DNA of 5,404 bases from an uncultured Planctomycetaceae bacterium (lineage in GTDB: Bacteria; Planctomycetota; Phycisphaerae; UBA1845; UTPLA1). The notes under the pieces are model-generated. The model made no database searches, was not told the DNA's origin, and saw only the letters and a program-made list of their open reading frames with translations. Where the stretch lies: positions 1 through 5,404 of the forward strand of contig CALLKH010000246.1 of assembly GCA_938008425.1 (NCBI GenBank). The letters run 5' to 3'. Below are positions 1-5,404 of this stretch, piece by piece. Within the stretch, counting starts at the first letter, position 1. The number at the start of each line of letters is the position of its first letter. The position numbers and the translations under genes are program-made.

Positions 1-843
1 CTGAATCTTCAGGACACGCAGAAATTGCAGGAGAAGCTGGAAGCGGAATTCGACGGCGACATTGCCAGCTATATCCTGTCGGTTCGCGCCTCGGGAAAGA
101 CGTTTAACAGTGTTATGAATCTGCTTCCCGCGCCGCCGCTCGAGGAGCAGGCGCCGCCGGAACTTCCTGACGACGAAACCCCCCCGACAACACAGCCGGA
201 TGACGAGGATCCGACTTCCCAGCCATCCGGCGAAAACCTTGAAGAGATGGCGGAGGGTTTCGCCGATCAGGATGGGTCGGTTCCCGGGTCCGAAAATGAC
301 GGCTCCGGCGGCAGCCCGCGGCAGCCGACGAGCAATCCTGCGCCGCCGAGTCTGCCGGTGTACCAGGATCTGACCAGTGAGACGCCGCCGGGAACGTATG
401 AGGATCTGCCTCTGATTCTGGATCGACTGACGGTGTCGCCGAGTCCGGTCATGACCGGCCGGATCAATGTCAGCACCGCGCCGCGCGAGGTGCTCCTGAT
501 GCTCGACGAACTCACGCCCGAGGACGTCGAAGCGATCATCGCGGCGCGGCAGCAGTTGGACAGCGTGACGAAGTCGTCGCCGGCATGGCTGGTCACGCAG
601 GGCGTGATCAGCGAATACACGTTTCGGCGCATCCTCGACAAGATCACGACGAAGTCGTCGGTGTATCGAATCGAGTCTGTCGGCTTTGGCGACAACGTCG
701 GCGTAATTGAGCGGTTCATGGTGATCGTGCAGATGCGCGGTCCCGTGGCCCAGGTGATTTACTACCGCGATCTCGATTCGCTCGGCATGGCGTACACGCC
801 GCACGGCGACGAAACGCGGACGGCGCGGGAAGGCTCCAAGTAG
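1..843 (+). CDS. gspK: Type II secretion minor pseudopilin GspK, C-terminal part (5' end outside window)
   Basis: GspK is the large minor pseudopilin that sits near the tip of the type II secretion pseudopilus. The frame is open from base 1, so the prepilin signal and N-terminal helix lie upstream; a TTG at 25 is an internal codon, not a credible start. Numbering from base 1, residues 1-35 (LNLQDTQKLQEKL..., ASYILSVRASG) look like the end of a first helix-hairpin-helix-like block. Residues 43-120 are a disordered Pro/Asp/Glu/Gly/Ser linker. Residues 153-165 (GRINVSTAPREVL) begin the hallmark GspK block, followed by LTPEDVEAIIAARQQ, SPAWLVTQGVIS and the ITTKSSVYRIESVG strand. The end, VAQVIYYRDLDSLG, resembles the usual C-terminal strand of the family. 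The stop is TAG, and the next gene starts 12 bp later, suggesting one operon. The family call is strong from motif pattern; the 78-residue linker is longer than in proteobacterial GspK. Confidence 0.85.
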   Translation: MNLQDTQKLQEKLEAEFDGDIASYILSVRASGKTFNSVMNLLPAPPLEEQAPPELPDDETPPTTQPDDEDPTSQPSGENLEEMAEGFADQDGSVPGSENDGSGGSPRQPTSNPAPPSLPVYQDLTSETPPGTYEDLPLILDRLTVSPSPVMTGRINVSTAPREVLLMLDELTPEDVEAIIAARQQLDSVTKSSPAWLVTQGVISEYTFRRILDKITTKSSVYRIESVGFGDNVGVIERFMVIVQMRGPVAQVIYYRDLDSLGMAYTPHGDETRTAREGSK

Positions 844-848
844 CGGAC

Positions 849-852
849 AGGA
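849..852 (+). promoter_or_regulatory. Weak ribosome binding site for the PilM/PilN fusion gene
   Basis: AGGA lies only 3 bases before the ATG at 856, with a GGA at 845-847 giving a more normal 8-base spacing. Both are weak Shine-Dalgarno matches. The short 12-bp gap after the upstream stop makes re-initiation by ribosomes finishing gspK plausible. Confidence 0.4.
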
Positions 853-855
853 TTC

Positions 856-2550
856 ATGGCACTCGGAAGCAAACGATTACTGGCGGTCGACTGGGACAGG
901 AAGGACCTTCGCATGGCGATGGTCCGGCCGCGGGCGGATCGCGTCGAACTGCTCAAGGCAGTGTCGGTGCCGTTTCCGCCGGACCTGGCGATGGACAACG
1001 CGGAGATGGTCGGCGCGTTCATTCGCGAGGCGATGCGGCAGTCCGGGCTCGGTGCGAAGCACGCCGTCATGGCGGTGCCGCGCGACCAGGTCTTCGTCAA
1101 CACGCTGACGCTTCCGCCGACGCCGGCCGACGATCTGCCGGCGCTGATTCAGTTCCAGGTGGTCAAGGAGCTGCCGTTCTCGGCCGAACAGGCGACGATC
1201 GATTTCGCCATCGCGGCGGGACACGATCCGAAGTCGCCGAGTGTCGCGCTGGTGGCCGCCGCCCGGGACGATGTCGTCGCGTTCTACAAGCAGGTCGCGC
1301 AGGAGGCGGGGCTGACGCTCGAGCGCATCGGCCTTCGGCCGTACGCGAATTTTCGCGCGGTGCTGGCGAGCATGCCGGAGCTGTCCGCTCGAACGGTGCT
1401 GATGGTCGAGGCGGGTCCGGTTCACACCGAGATCAGCGTGATCCAGGGCGGTTCGCTGGTGTTCAGTCGCGCGGCGTTGCTGCCGCTGCCGGGTCTCGAT
1501 CGCCCCGAGGGTGAGTCGGTGCTCGACAGCCGGATCGCTTCGATGCCGGTGATCGACGCGGAGCAGGACGAGATTTCGCGCGAGGCCGTCGGCAAGCTGA
1601 TGGTCGAGATCATCCGCACGTTCGAGGGCTATCGGGCGACGTCGTCGCATACGAACATCGATCAGATCATGGTGTGCGGTTCGACGGGCCTGGAGCCCGA
1701 GCTTTCGCAGTCGCTGGCGGCGCGGTTCGCGGCGCGGGCGCAGCTCTTCATGCCGGATCGGCCGCTCGATCTGTCGCAGCAGCGGGCGAAGGAGCTTCGC
1801 GGATTCAGCGCGGCGCTGGGCCTGGCGATCGGCCACGGCGGTCCGCCGCTGGAGTCGTTCAATTTTCTCGCGCCGAAGAAGCCGATCAGCAAGCGCACCC
1901 GCCAGCTTCGCAAGGCGCCGGCCGCCGTCATGGCGGCAGTGCTGCTGATCGGCGCGGGAGTCGTCTTCTATCAGCAGAAAGTCACGCCGGAGCTGGCCAA
2001 GACGGAAGAGGTCAGAAAGCTGCTGGAGAACAAGCAGAAGATCGACAAGCCCTACAAGGAATTCATCGCCGAGGCGGAGATGCTGGAGTCGTGGAAGAAG
2101 TCGGAACAGCGCTGGCCCGAGTTGCTCGTGGCGCTGACGGAGGTCTTTCCGCCGGAGGAGAAGGCGTGTGTGGATCGAATCGATCTCACGATGCGCGGCG
2201 GCGGTCGATCGGCGGCGCGAACGAGCTGGCTGAGCATGAAGCTCCGCGTGGCCGAGTCGGGCGAGATCAATCGACTATCGGAGTTGTTGCGTCAGCTCGG
2301 CTTTGTGGACACCAGCCCTGAGTCGGAGGCGCCGCGTACGCAGCGAACTGACAGCATCTACCGATTCGACACGGGGCTGAAAGCGGAAATCCCGTCTCGT
2401 CCCGAACGCCTGTGGGAGGTCGAGGCGCCCGAGGCCGATCCGGATGCCGAGCCGGCGACAGGCGCGCCGGAGCCGGCCGCGGTCAGCGCGGCGTCCAAGG
2501 CGTCGCCGGAGCGCGAAGGGGCTGAATCGTCGTCGAAGGGGGGTGCGTGA
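856..2550 (+). CDS. pilM: PilM-type actin-fold protein fused to a PilN-like periplasmic domain (GspL-like)
   Basis: This 564-residue protein is a bitopic inner-membrane component of a type II secretion or type IV pilus machine. Residues 1-335 form a PilM-like actin-fold cytoplasmic domain: LLAVDWDRKDLRMAMV (8-23) at the phosphate-1 position, AVPRDQVFVNTLTLPP (73-88), then FQVVKELPFS, ALVAAARDDVVAFYKQ (131-146), VLMVEAGPVHTEISVI (181-196) at phosphate-2, and IDQIMVCGSTGL (268-279) at the adenosine site. A basic stretch (KRTRQLRK) precedes a transmembrane helix at 355-372. A charged coiled coil (375-415) and a PilN-like alpha/beta domain (about 416-510) follow in the periplasm, then an acidic Pro/Ala-rich tail (520-564). 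This PilM-TM-PilN order is the GspL architecture. The nucleotide motifs are degenerate (DWD where PilM has DIG), so ATP binding is doubtful. The ATG at 856 puts the first actin strand at the N-terminus, as expected. The stop overlaps the next start. Confident in the family; less so in GspL versus pilus assignment. Confidence 0.82.
   Translation: MALGSKRLLAVDWDRKDLRMAMVRPRADRVELLKAVSVPFPPDLAMDNAEMVGAFIREAMRQSGLGAKHAVMAVPRDQVFVNTLTLPPTPADDLPALIQFQVVKELPFSAEQATIDFAIAAGHDPKSPSVALVAAARDDVVAFYKQVAQEAGLTLERIGLRPYANFRAVLASMPELSARTVLMVEAGPVHTEISVIQGGSLVFSRAALLPLPGLDRPEGESVLDSRIASMPVIDAEQDEISREAVGKLMVEIIRTFEGYRATSSHTNIDQIMVCGSTGLEPELSQSLAARFAARAQLFMPDRPLDLSQQRAKELRGFSAALGLAIGHGGPPLESFNFLAPKKPISKRTRQLRKAPAAVMAAVLLIGAGVVFYQQKVTPELAKTEEVRKLLENKQKIDKPYKEFIAEAEMLESWKKSEQRWPELLVALTEVFPPEEKACVDRIDLTMRGGGRSAARTSWLSMKLRVAESGEINRLSELLRQLGFVDTSPESEAPRTQRTDSIYRFDTGLKAEIPSRPERLWEVEAPEADPDAEPATGAPEPAAVSAASKASPEREGAESSSKGGA
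1918..1971 (+). other. Transmembrane helix separating cytoplasmic PilM and periplasmic PilN halves
   Basis: Residues 355-372 of the PilM/PilN fusion (PAAVMAAVLLIGAGVVFY) are continuously hydrophobic. They follow an Arg/Lys-rich stretch (KRTRQLRK), which by the positive-inside rule keeps the N-terminal actin-fold half in the cytoplasm. They are followed by a long charged helix typical of the PilN/GspL periplasmic stalk. Confidence 0.8.
2536..2543 (+). promoter_or_regulatory. Ribosome binding site deciding the start of the PilO/GspM-like gene
   Basis: AAGGGGGG lies inside the last codons of the PilM/PilN gene, 6 bases before an ATG at 2550. A GTG at 2547 in the same frame is also possible but would be only 3 bases from this site. 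The ATG at 2550 is therefore preferred; it shares its A with the upstream TGA stop (TGATG), a classic arrangement for translational coupling. Confidence 0.6.
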
Positions 2551-4085
2551 TGAATGATCGCGAACGAAGGCTGGCGATCATTGTCGGCGTGTTCGGCGCG
2601 GCGTTTGTGCTGTGGCTCGGCTTCAATACGCTCTTCATGAAGCCGATCGAAGAGGCGCGAACCAAGCGAGAGAACTACTCCAAGACCTACAACGATCTGA
2701 AGAAACTCGAGGAACGCACGAAGAAGCTCGTCAAGGAGTGGAAGGCCGACGCCGAGCGAACATTCTCCTTCGACGACACGCTGGCGAAGGACAAGCTCGG
2801 CTTCGAACTCAAGCGCATCGCCAATGAGAACGGCTTCGACGCGCCGAATGTCAGGCCGGCGGCGGGCATTCGCATCGGCTACAAGTCGCAGATCAAGTCG
2901 GTCGCGAACCAGGTATCGATCGTCGGCGACTATGCCAAGACGCTGGCGTTTCTTCGCGGCATCTATCAATCGCCGTTCCTCTGCCAGGTGACGGGGGTAT
3001 CAATATCTCCGCTGGGCGCCCGCTACGGCCGGAACATGGTGAGGCTGGATGTCGTAGTGGAGACACCCGTACTGCCCAAGTCTTTCAAGGGCGTGGATAT
3101 GGGCGATCCGCCGCCGTCGACGATGGCTCAGAATCCCGACAAGGAGCTGCCGCCCTTCCGTGATGACCTCGCGCCGGAATCGTATTACGCGCTGCTCGAG
3201 GACCGGAACATCCTGCGTGAGTTTCTCGCCCCGCCTGATACGACCGTCATGATTGACAACCAGGACCGAAAAATGGTCGGGATCAAGGCCGAATTTCTGT
3301 GGGATGGCAAGATTGAAACGCAATCCACACAGGGGGTCGAGGGTAAGAAGCAGGTGCAGATCAGCGGCAGGGGGGACATCGCCAAACTGACGGTCGCCTA
3401 CGCTGACGGGCACACGGTCGGGCCGATCGAACATCCGTTCGGGACGCAGTCGACGTGGGCCTACAGCGTGCCGCCGCGCACGCCGGATGATCCGCCGCAG
3501 TACATTGAACTTGCGGTGAATAATACGAACGCTGAAGAGATCCTGGTGAATATCGTGGTGACCACGGAAGACGACAAACAGCTCACGCCGCCGACGATGC
3601 TGATCGAGGCGAACCGCCTCGTTGACATCGGCCAGTGGCGGGCGAAGCAGATCCAGGTCTCGGCGCGCTACCGATCCAACAAGCCCGCACCGGGCGGCAC
3701 ATACATGCCGGTCGGTTCGAAGCAGACTTTGATCATTCCGCCGGAGCCGGCCGAGCCGGTGTACGCCGATGTGGGCGAGCCGCCGGCGGTCGATCCCGAA
3801 CCCGACGGCCGCTACACCGTGTCGGGTCTTTGGACCTATCGCGACGTGCAGGAAATGATCGTCACGAGCGCGGAGGGCCGCAAAGTCATCACGGCCGGCG
3901 AGCCTGAGGCCGTCGATGGCGGCAAACTTCTCGCGGTGCATCCGCTGGGCGGCGTGGTCCGCATGGCGACAGGGAATTACTACCTCTACCCGCTGGGTAA
4001 GCCCTTTACGGAGCGATACAAGCTCGAGGGCGTGACGGAAGAAGACCAGCTGGCGGAGGCGATCGACGCCTGGGCGCGGCAGTAG
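2550..4085 (+). CDS. PilO/GspM-like membrane protein with a long periplasmic extension ending in a PilP/GspC-like module
   Basis: With the ATG start this is 511 residues, about two and a half times a normal PilO or GspM. Residues 7-29 are a transmembrane helix after a short charged cytoplasmic tail (NDRERR). Residues 32-70 are a charged coiled coil (KLEERTKKLVKEWK). Residues 80-178 resemble the PilO ferredoxin-like domain: FELKRIANENGF, VSIVGDYAKTLAFLRGIYQ, then two strands, VTGVSISP and MVRLDVVVET. A Pro-rich linker leads to ESYYALLEDRNILREF (210-225), which resembles the start of the GspC homology region or PilP. A beta-rich stretch of about 165 residues (230-395) that I do not recognise follows, then another Pro-rich linker. 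Residues 422-485 (YTVSGLWTYRDVQEMIV, VITAGEPEAVDGGKLLAVHPLGGV, YYLYPLG) look like the small beta domain of PilP/GspC. The inferred role is pairing with the PilN-like partner and contacting the secretin. The PilO part is fairly sure, the PilP/GspC part moderate, and the insert unknown. Confidence 0.72.
   Translation: MNDRERRLAIIVGVFGAAFVLWLGFNTLFMKPIEEARTKRENYSKTYNDLKKLEERTKKLVKEWKADAERTFSFDDTLAKDKLGFELKRIANENGFDAPNVRPAAGIRIGYKSQIKSVANQVSIVGDYAKTLAFLRGIYQSPFLCQVTGVSISPLGARYGRNMVRLDVVVETPVLPKSFKGVDMGDPPPSTMAQNPDKELPPFRDDLAPESYYALLEDRNILREFLAPPDTTVMIDNQDRKMVGIKAEFLWDGKIETQSTQGVEGKKQVQISGRGDIAKLTVAYADGHTVGPIEHPFGTQSTWAYSVPPRTPDDPPQYIELAVNNTNAEEILVNIVVTTEDDKQLTPPTMLIEANRLVDIGQWRAKQIQVSARYRSNKPAPGGTYMPVGSKQTLIIPPEPAEPVYADVGEPPAVDPEPDGRYTVSGLWTYRDVQEMIVTSAEGRKVITAGEPEAVDGGKLLAVHPLGGVVRMATGNYYLYPLGKPFTERYKLEGVTEEDQLAEAIDAWARQ
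3810..4016 (+). other. PilP/GspC HR-like C-terminal beta domain within the PilO-like protein
   Basis: Residues 421-489 follow the strand pattern of the PilP and GspC homology-region domain: a strand ending in SGLW, a strand MIVTSAEG with a turn, VITAGEPEAVDGGKLLAVHPLGG (a 'raised to X, G, kv..I....V' pattern), and closing strands VVRMATGNYYLYPLG. In known systems this small beta domain binds the N-terminal domains of the secretin, which matches the gene encoded next. Assignment rests on pattern only; a profile search could place it elsewhere. Confidence 0.5.
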
Positions 4086-4088
4086 CGC

Positions 4089-4148
4089 GCGGGCGGCGTT
4101 CTAGCGAATCAGTTGATTTCGTGCGGCGGTCCAGTCGGGGCCGCCCGC
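4089..4148 (+). repeat. 9-bp GC-only inverted repeat (with an alternative downstream pairing copy)
   Basis: GCGGGCGGC at 4089-4097 is the exact reverse complement of GCCGCCCGC at 4140-4148, with 42 bases between. The first eight bases recur at 4200-4207 (GCGGGCGG), which could pair with the same right arm (4141-4148) instead, giving two mutually exclusive stems in the leader of the secretin-like gene. No T-run follows. In GC-rich DNA short complementary GC blocks arise by chance, so function is unproven. Confidence 0.4.
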
Positions 4149-4167
4149 AGCTTTGAAGAAGAAAAAG

Positions 4168-4184
4168 CACACCGAAGGGGTGTG
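4168..4184 (+). repeat. Compact hairpin with 6-bp perfect stem
   Basis: CACACC (4168-4173) and GGTGTG (4179-4184) are perfectly complementary around a 5-base loop, GAAGG. An A-rich stretch (GAAGAAGAAAAAG) sits directly upstream and no U-tract follows on the + strand. Read on the minus strand, the hairpin is followed by a T-rich run (CTTTTTCTTCTTC), but there is no minus-strand gene for it to terminate. Role unknown; it could be an RNA-processing or stability element between the two cistrons. Confidence 0.45.
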
Positions 4185-4235
4185 AGCGGCGACGAGGACG
4201 CGGGCGGGGGCCGCCGCGGCGAATTCGTTGCAAAC

Positions 4236-4243
4236 GGGAGAAG
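4236..4243 (+). promoter_or_regulatory. Ribosome binding site for the secretin-like gene
   Basis: GGGAGAAG contains GGAG at 4237-4240, 7 bases before the ATG at 4248. This good match decides the start over the in-frame ATG at 4284 (codon 13) and over any in-frame upstream codon such as TTG at 4113. Confidence 0.65.
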
Positions 4244-4247
4244 TCCT

Positions 4248-5404
4248 ATGTTCTCGTCCATCAAGAAGCGAAGTCGTGAAGCCATGACGTCGGCGGGGGC
4301 GCTTCTGATTCTGGGGCTCGTGCTGAGTCTCACGGGTCGGTCGGCTTACGGTGCGGGGTTGTTCCTTCTGGAAGATCCGCCCACGACGCAGAAAAGCGAC
4401 GACAAGAAACCCGAAGAGAAGAAACCCGAGCCGAAGACGGAAGAGAAGAAGACGGACGAGAAGAAGTCCGACAACGCTTCGGGCGCCAAGGACGGAAAGG
4501 ATGCGTCCTCACAGCCGGCCGCTGAGAAGCCGGCGTCGCTGAGCGACGAGGAAATCGAGCGGCTCAAGGCCGAGGCGATCGCCTCGATGCGCCGATCCAC
4601 GACGCAGTCGGCGACAGATGCCGAGGTCAAACAGCCGGTGGTCGAGAAGCGGCCGGCGGTAAGTCCGCCGCCGGCGTCGGGCGTCATGGCCGCCTCGGGT
4701 GCGGAAGATCAGTCGGGCAGTCCGGCCGATCCAAATGCCGGCTCGACGACATCAGCGCCGCCCGGCGTCCAGGGTCGTCCGACGCTTCCCATTCGTACGG
4801 GCGCGGGATCGCCGATCACGCCGCAGACACGCTCGGGTCAGCCGGCGGTGATTCCGACGGCCCACTCGAATCCAAACGCGCAGCCGACGGCAGGCATGAA
4901 TCCGAATCAGCCGAATCCGTCGGACACTCGCTCGAAGCAGAACTCGCGGCGCGCGGATCGACGCCAGCCGCCGGGTGCTCGCCCGGTTGCGACGCCGGTG
5001 CAGGCCCAGAATGTTCCGGGCATGCCGGGCGGCACGCCGGCGAACATGGGCAACGACATGGGCGAGGCGGTCCCCGGCGACCAGACGGCGCCGGTGGTCA
5101 CGAACACGAAGACGACGATGCTGGTCTTCCAGATCGAGGATCCGAATCCAGAGGCGCGAACGTACCGGTTTCAGTACAAGAACATGCCGTGGCAGGATGT
5201 GCTGTCGGACTTTTCGCGCGTGAGCGGGCTGCCGCTGGTGAACCGGCCGGATCCGCCGATTCCGGGCGTGCTCGACTACTTCAGCAACGATGAGTACACG
5301 TTCGAGGAGGCGCTGCACAAGCTCAACGAGCTGCTTCAGGTCAATCCGCTTAACAACTATGTCATTCAGCGGAAGCCGAAGTATCTGACGGTCGAGCGCA
5401 TCCC
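4248..5404 (+). CDS. Probable secretin (GspD/PilQ-type), N-terminal part; 3' end outside window
   Basis: The reading frame stays open from the ATG to the window end (385 full codons). Residues 1-36 are a signal peptide: basic KKRSR, hydrophobic core AGALLILGLVLSL (16-28) and a likely cut after AYG (33-35). Residues 42-285 are low complexity: a Lys/Glu block (51-76), a short predicted helix SLSDEEIERLKAEAIASMRR (97-116), then Pro/Ala/Asn/Gly-rich sequence. From about residue 304 a folded domain begins: TYRFQYKNMPWQDVLSDFSRVSGLPLV and then YTFEEALHKLNELL and NYVIQRKPKYLTVERI. This matches the secretin N0/STN pattern ('f.nad..dvL..la..tg', 'v....s..eaL..l'). In secretins this domain faces the periplasm and contacts GspC or PilP. 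The barrel lies beyond the window, so secretin identity is inferred from this domain and the operon. An STN-bearing periplasmic protein of another kind is the main alternative. Confidence 0.7.
   Translation, partial: MFSSIKKRSREAMTSAGALLILGLVLSLTGRSAYGAGLFLLEDPPTTQKSDDKKPEEKKPEPKTEEKKTDEKKSDNASGAKDGKDASSQPAAEKPASLSDEEIERLKAEAIASMRRSTTQSATDAEVKQPVVEKRPAVSPPPASGVMAASGAEDQSGSPADPNAGSTTSAPPGVQGRPTLPIRTGAGSPITPQTRSGQPAVIPTAHSNPNAQPTAGMNPNQPNPSDTRSKQNSRRADRRQPPGARPVATPVQAQNVPGMPGGTPANMGNDMGEAVPGDQTAPVVTNTKTTMLVFQIEDPNPEARTYRFQYKNMPWQDVLSDFSRVSGLPLVNRPDPPIPGVLDYFSNDEYTFEEALHKLNELLQVNPLNNYVIQRKPKYLTVERI
4398..4475 (+). repeat. Purine-rich imperfect repeats encoding a Lys/Glu-rich block
   Basis: This segment of the secretin-like gene is almost all purine on the + strand. 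It contains an exact 11-base repeat, GAAGAGAAGAA, at 4413-4423 and 4440-4450, with a related GACGAGAAGAAG at 4455-4466. It encodes repeated EEKKP/EEKKT/DEKKS units just after the signal peptide. Such tracts can vary in length between strains; the protein segment is likely an unstructured charged tether. Confidence 0.6.

Larger units (their letters stand above)
4086..4247 (+). other. 162-bp intergenic region between the PilO-like gene and the secretin-like gene
   Basis: This is the only sizeable non-coding gap. It holds a GC-rich inverted repeat, a compact hairpin and the secretin gene's ribosome binding site. I find no convincing sigma-70 promoter and no hairpin followed by a T-run, so there is no clear intrinsic terminator. 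In the frame of both neighbours it contains no stop: the TAG at 4083 is the only stop between the two genes. The 54 codons before the ATG at 4248 encode a Gly/Arg-rich sequence with no family character, so I treat them as non-coding. Confidence 0.6.

Noticed and set aside
877..1836. Long minus-strand open frame (319 codons) opposite the PilM-like gene
   Set aside because: Its product is an Arg/His-rich sequence with no domain character, typical of the antisense of a GC-rich gene. The + strand protein has clear PilM motifs throughout.
1674..2321. Overlapping + strand frame of 215 codons inside the PilM/PilN gene
   Set aside because: Ala/Gly/Arg-rich out-of-frame translation. The annotated frame contains the transmembrane helix and PilN-like domain over the same bases.
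3000..3941. Minus-strand open frame (313 codons) opposite the PilO-like gene
   Set aside because: Arg/His-rich composition with no recognisable motif; it overlaps a convincing + strand gene with a ribosome binding site and transmembrane helix.
4168..4184. Intrinsic terminator for the PilO-like gene
   Set aside because: The hairpin is real but short, and GC-rich sequence rather than a T-run follows on the + strand, so it does not qualify as a classical terminator.
4113..4247. Upstream in-frame extension of the secretin-like gene from TTG at 4113
   Set aside because: It would bury the signal peptide behind about 45 Gly/Arg-rich residues. The ATG at 4248 has a good ribosome binding site and places the signal peptide at the N-terminus.
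4346..4687. Minus-strand frame of 113 codons rich in Ser and Phe opposite the Lys/Glu repeats
   Set aside because: The Ser/Phe runs are just the complement of the purine-rich Lys/Glu codons of the secretin-like gene; no ribosome binding site or family resemblance.
4752..5318. Minus-strand frame of 188 codons opposite the secretin-like gene
   Set aside because: Very Arg-rich antisense product. The + strand frame is open to the window end and has a signal peptide and an N0-like domain.

Overview
The window is a single-direction stretch (all genes on the + strand) of high-GC DNA carrying four consecutive genes for the inner-membrane and outer-membrane core of a type II secretion / type IV pilus-like machine. 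The reading is: the C-terminal part of a GspK-type minor pseudopilin (1-843, truncated by the window edge), a PilM+PilN-type (GspL-like) actin-fold membrane protein (856-2550), a PilO/GspM-type membrane protein with a long extra periplasmic region ending in a PilP/GspC-like module (2550-4085), and the N-terminal part of a probable secretin (4248-5404, running off the window end). The minus-strand open frames are antisense shadows of these genes.

The protein style suggests Planctomycetota, perhaps Phycisphaerae or a relative: a GspK with a second helix-hairpin-helix block after a long acidic/proline linker, a PilM-like protein fused to its own PilN-like periplasmic half, and very long Pro/Ala/Lys/Glu-rich linkers in exported proteins. 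This is inference from family resemblance; no taxonomic marker gene is present.

Layout: the first three genes are tightly packed (12 bp between genes 1 and 2; genes 2 and 3 share one base in TGATG), so they look co-transcribed and partly translationally coupled. A 162-bp gap (4086-4247) with GC-rich inverted repeats and a 6-bp-stem hairpin precedes the secretin-like gene, which has its own good ribosome binding site.

Working model: the PilM/PilN fusion anchors a cytoplasmic actin-like domain to a periplasmic ferredoxin-like domain that would pair with the equivalent domain of the PilO-like protein. The C-terminal HR/PilP-like module of that protein could contact the secretin N-terminal domain encoded next. 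The pseudopilin GspK would cap the pseudopilus passing through the channel. The most interesting features are these fusions, which pack the usual four or five alignment-complex genes into two, and the uncharacterised beta-rich insert of the third gene. Nothing points to a mobile element, CRISPR array, RNA gene or defence system.
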